A stretch of 7,328 bases of DNA from Candidatus Omnitrophota bacterium. Lineage in GTDB: Bacteria; Omnitrophota; Gorgyraeia; Tantalellales; Tantalellaceae. The stretch lies in assembly GCA_018814505.1 (NCBI GenBank), contig JAHIZQ010000272.1:1-7328 (forward strand), read 5' to 3'. Positions 7,129 through 7,328 of the stretch are shown one piece after another (the stretch's first letter is position 1; each line of letters starts with the position of its first letter). The notes under the pieces were generated by a model that had not been told where the DNA came from, made no database searches, and saw only the letters and a list, made by a program, of their open reading frames with translations. A program made the position numbers and the translations under genes.

Positions 7129-7328
7129 TCAATCATTATACACCGGAAGCCGTATCACAAACTCTGGTCCGAAACCTTTTATGTTTTGGCAATATATCTT
7201 TCCTTCATTAAACTGTTCTATCTGTATCTTGCAAATATATAGCCCCAACCCCCGGCCTTCTCCTTTACTGCTAAACGCCCGGTCAAACATTCTATTCAAC
7301 GTTTTCTCGTCTATCGCGTTTCCCCTAT
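7129..7328 (-). CDS. sensor histidine kinase, C-terminal part of the ATPase domain (partial)
   Basis: The minus-strand frame enters at the window edge and ends at a TGA (7129-7131), giving the last 66 residues of a two-component sensor kinase. What remains is the end of the HATPase_c domain, which binds ATP and phosphorylates the conserved histidine located upstream of this fragment. In order it shows a G1-box remnant (RGNAID), the F-box segment LNRMFDRAFSSKG, the G2 box GEGRGLGLYICK, and a closing strand GPEFVIRLPVYND. There is no receiver domain after the ATPase, so the kinase ends in the usual way. The codon before RGNAI is cut by the edge (second and third bases AT), so the family Asp is allowed but not proven. 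The second glycine expected in the G1 box (DxGxGI) appears to be Ala. The sensor domain, the signal sensed and the partner response regulator lie outside the window. It is convergent with the HTH-cupin gene. Confidence 0.88.
   Translation of the reverse strand, partial: RGNAIDEKTLNRMFDRAFSSKGEGRGLGLYICKIQIEQFNEGKIYCQNIKGFGPEFVIRLPVYND

Overview
The window reads as a chromosomal stretch from a Gram-negative (diderm) bacterium of moderate to low GC. Evidence for this is an ExbB/TolQ-type proton channel next to a large exported TPR protein, both typical of a two-membrane envelope. The protein styles (ExbB with a 'GIWEALITT' third helix, a 37-residue-period TPR protein, an XRE-cupin regulator) resemble those of uncultured lineages such as Omnitrophota or neighbouring phyla. 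That placement is a low-confidence impression, not a computed one.

Layout. Positions 1-231 (minus) hold the middle of an AMP-forming acyl-CoA synthetase, cut by the window edge at its 3' side and lacking its 5' two-thirds. It runs straight into the 3' end of exbB. Positions 191-835 (minus) are the ExbB/TolQ/MotA-family proton channel. Positions 924-3407 (minus) encode an 827-residue exported protein of about 21 TPR-like repeats. Positions 3415-6207 (minus) are uvrA, complete and with both ATPase halves intact. A 226-bp divergent intergenic region follows, carrying plausible promoters for uvrA (minus) and for a 185-residue HTH-cupin regulator (plus, 6434-6991). A 137-bp convergent spacer with two small hairpins separates this from the C-terminal end of a sensor histidine kinase (minus, 7129 to the window edge).

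How the genes work together. uvrA, the TPR gene and exbB are all on the minus strand with gaps of 7 and 88 bp, so they probably form one transcription unit. UvrA is a cytoplasmic DNA-damage sensor for nucleotide excision repair. The other two form an envelope pair, a periplasmic TPR solenoid and an inner-membrane proton channel, which in related operons is followed by ExbD/TolR and TonB/TolA. Here exbD is absent and the synthetase fragment sits where it would be expected. This makes the join near 191-234 the most suspicious point of the window: either a real deletion or insertion, or an assembly chimera. I found no mobile element, CRISPR array, tRNA or rRNA, and no clearly new biological system.
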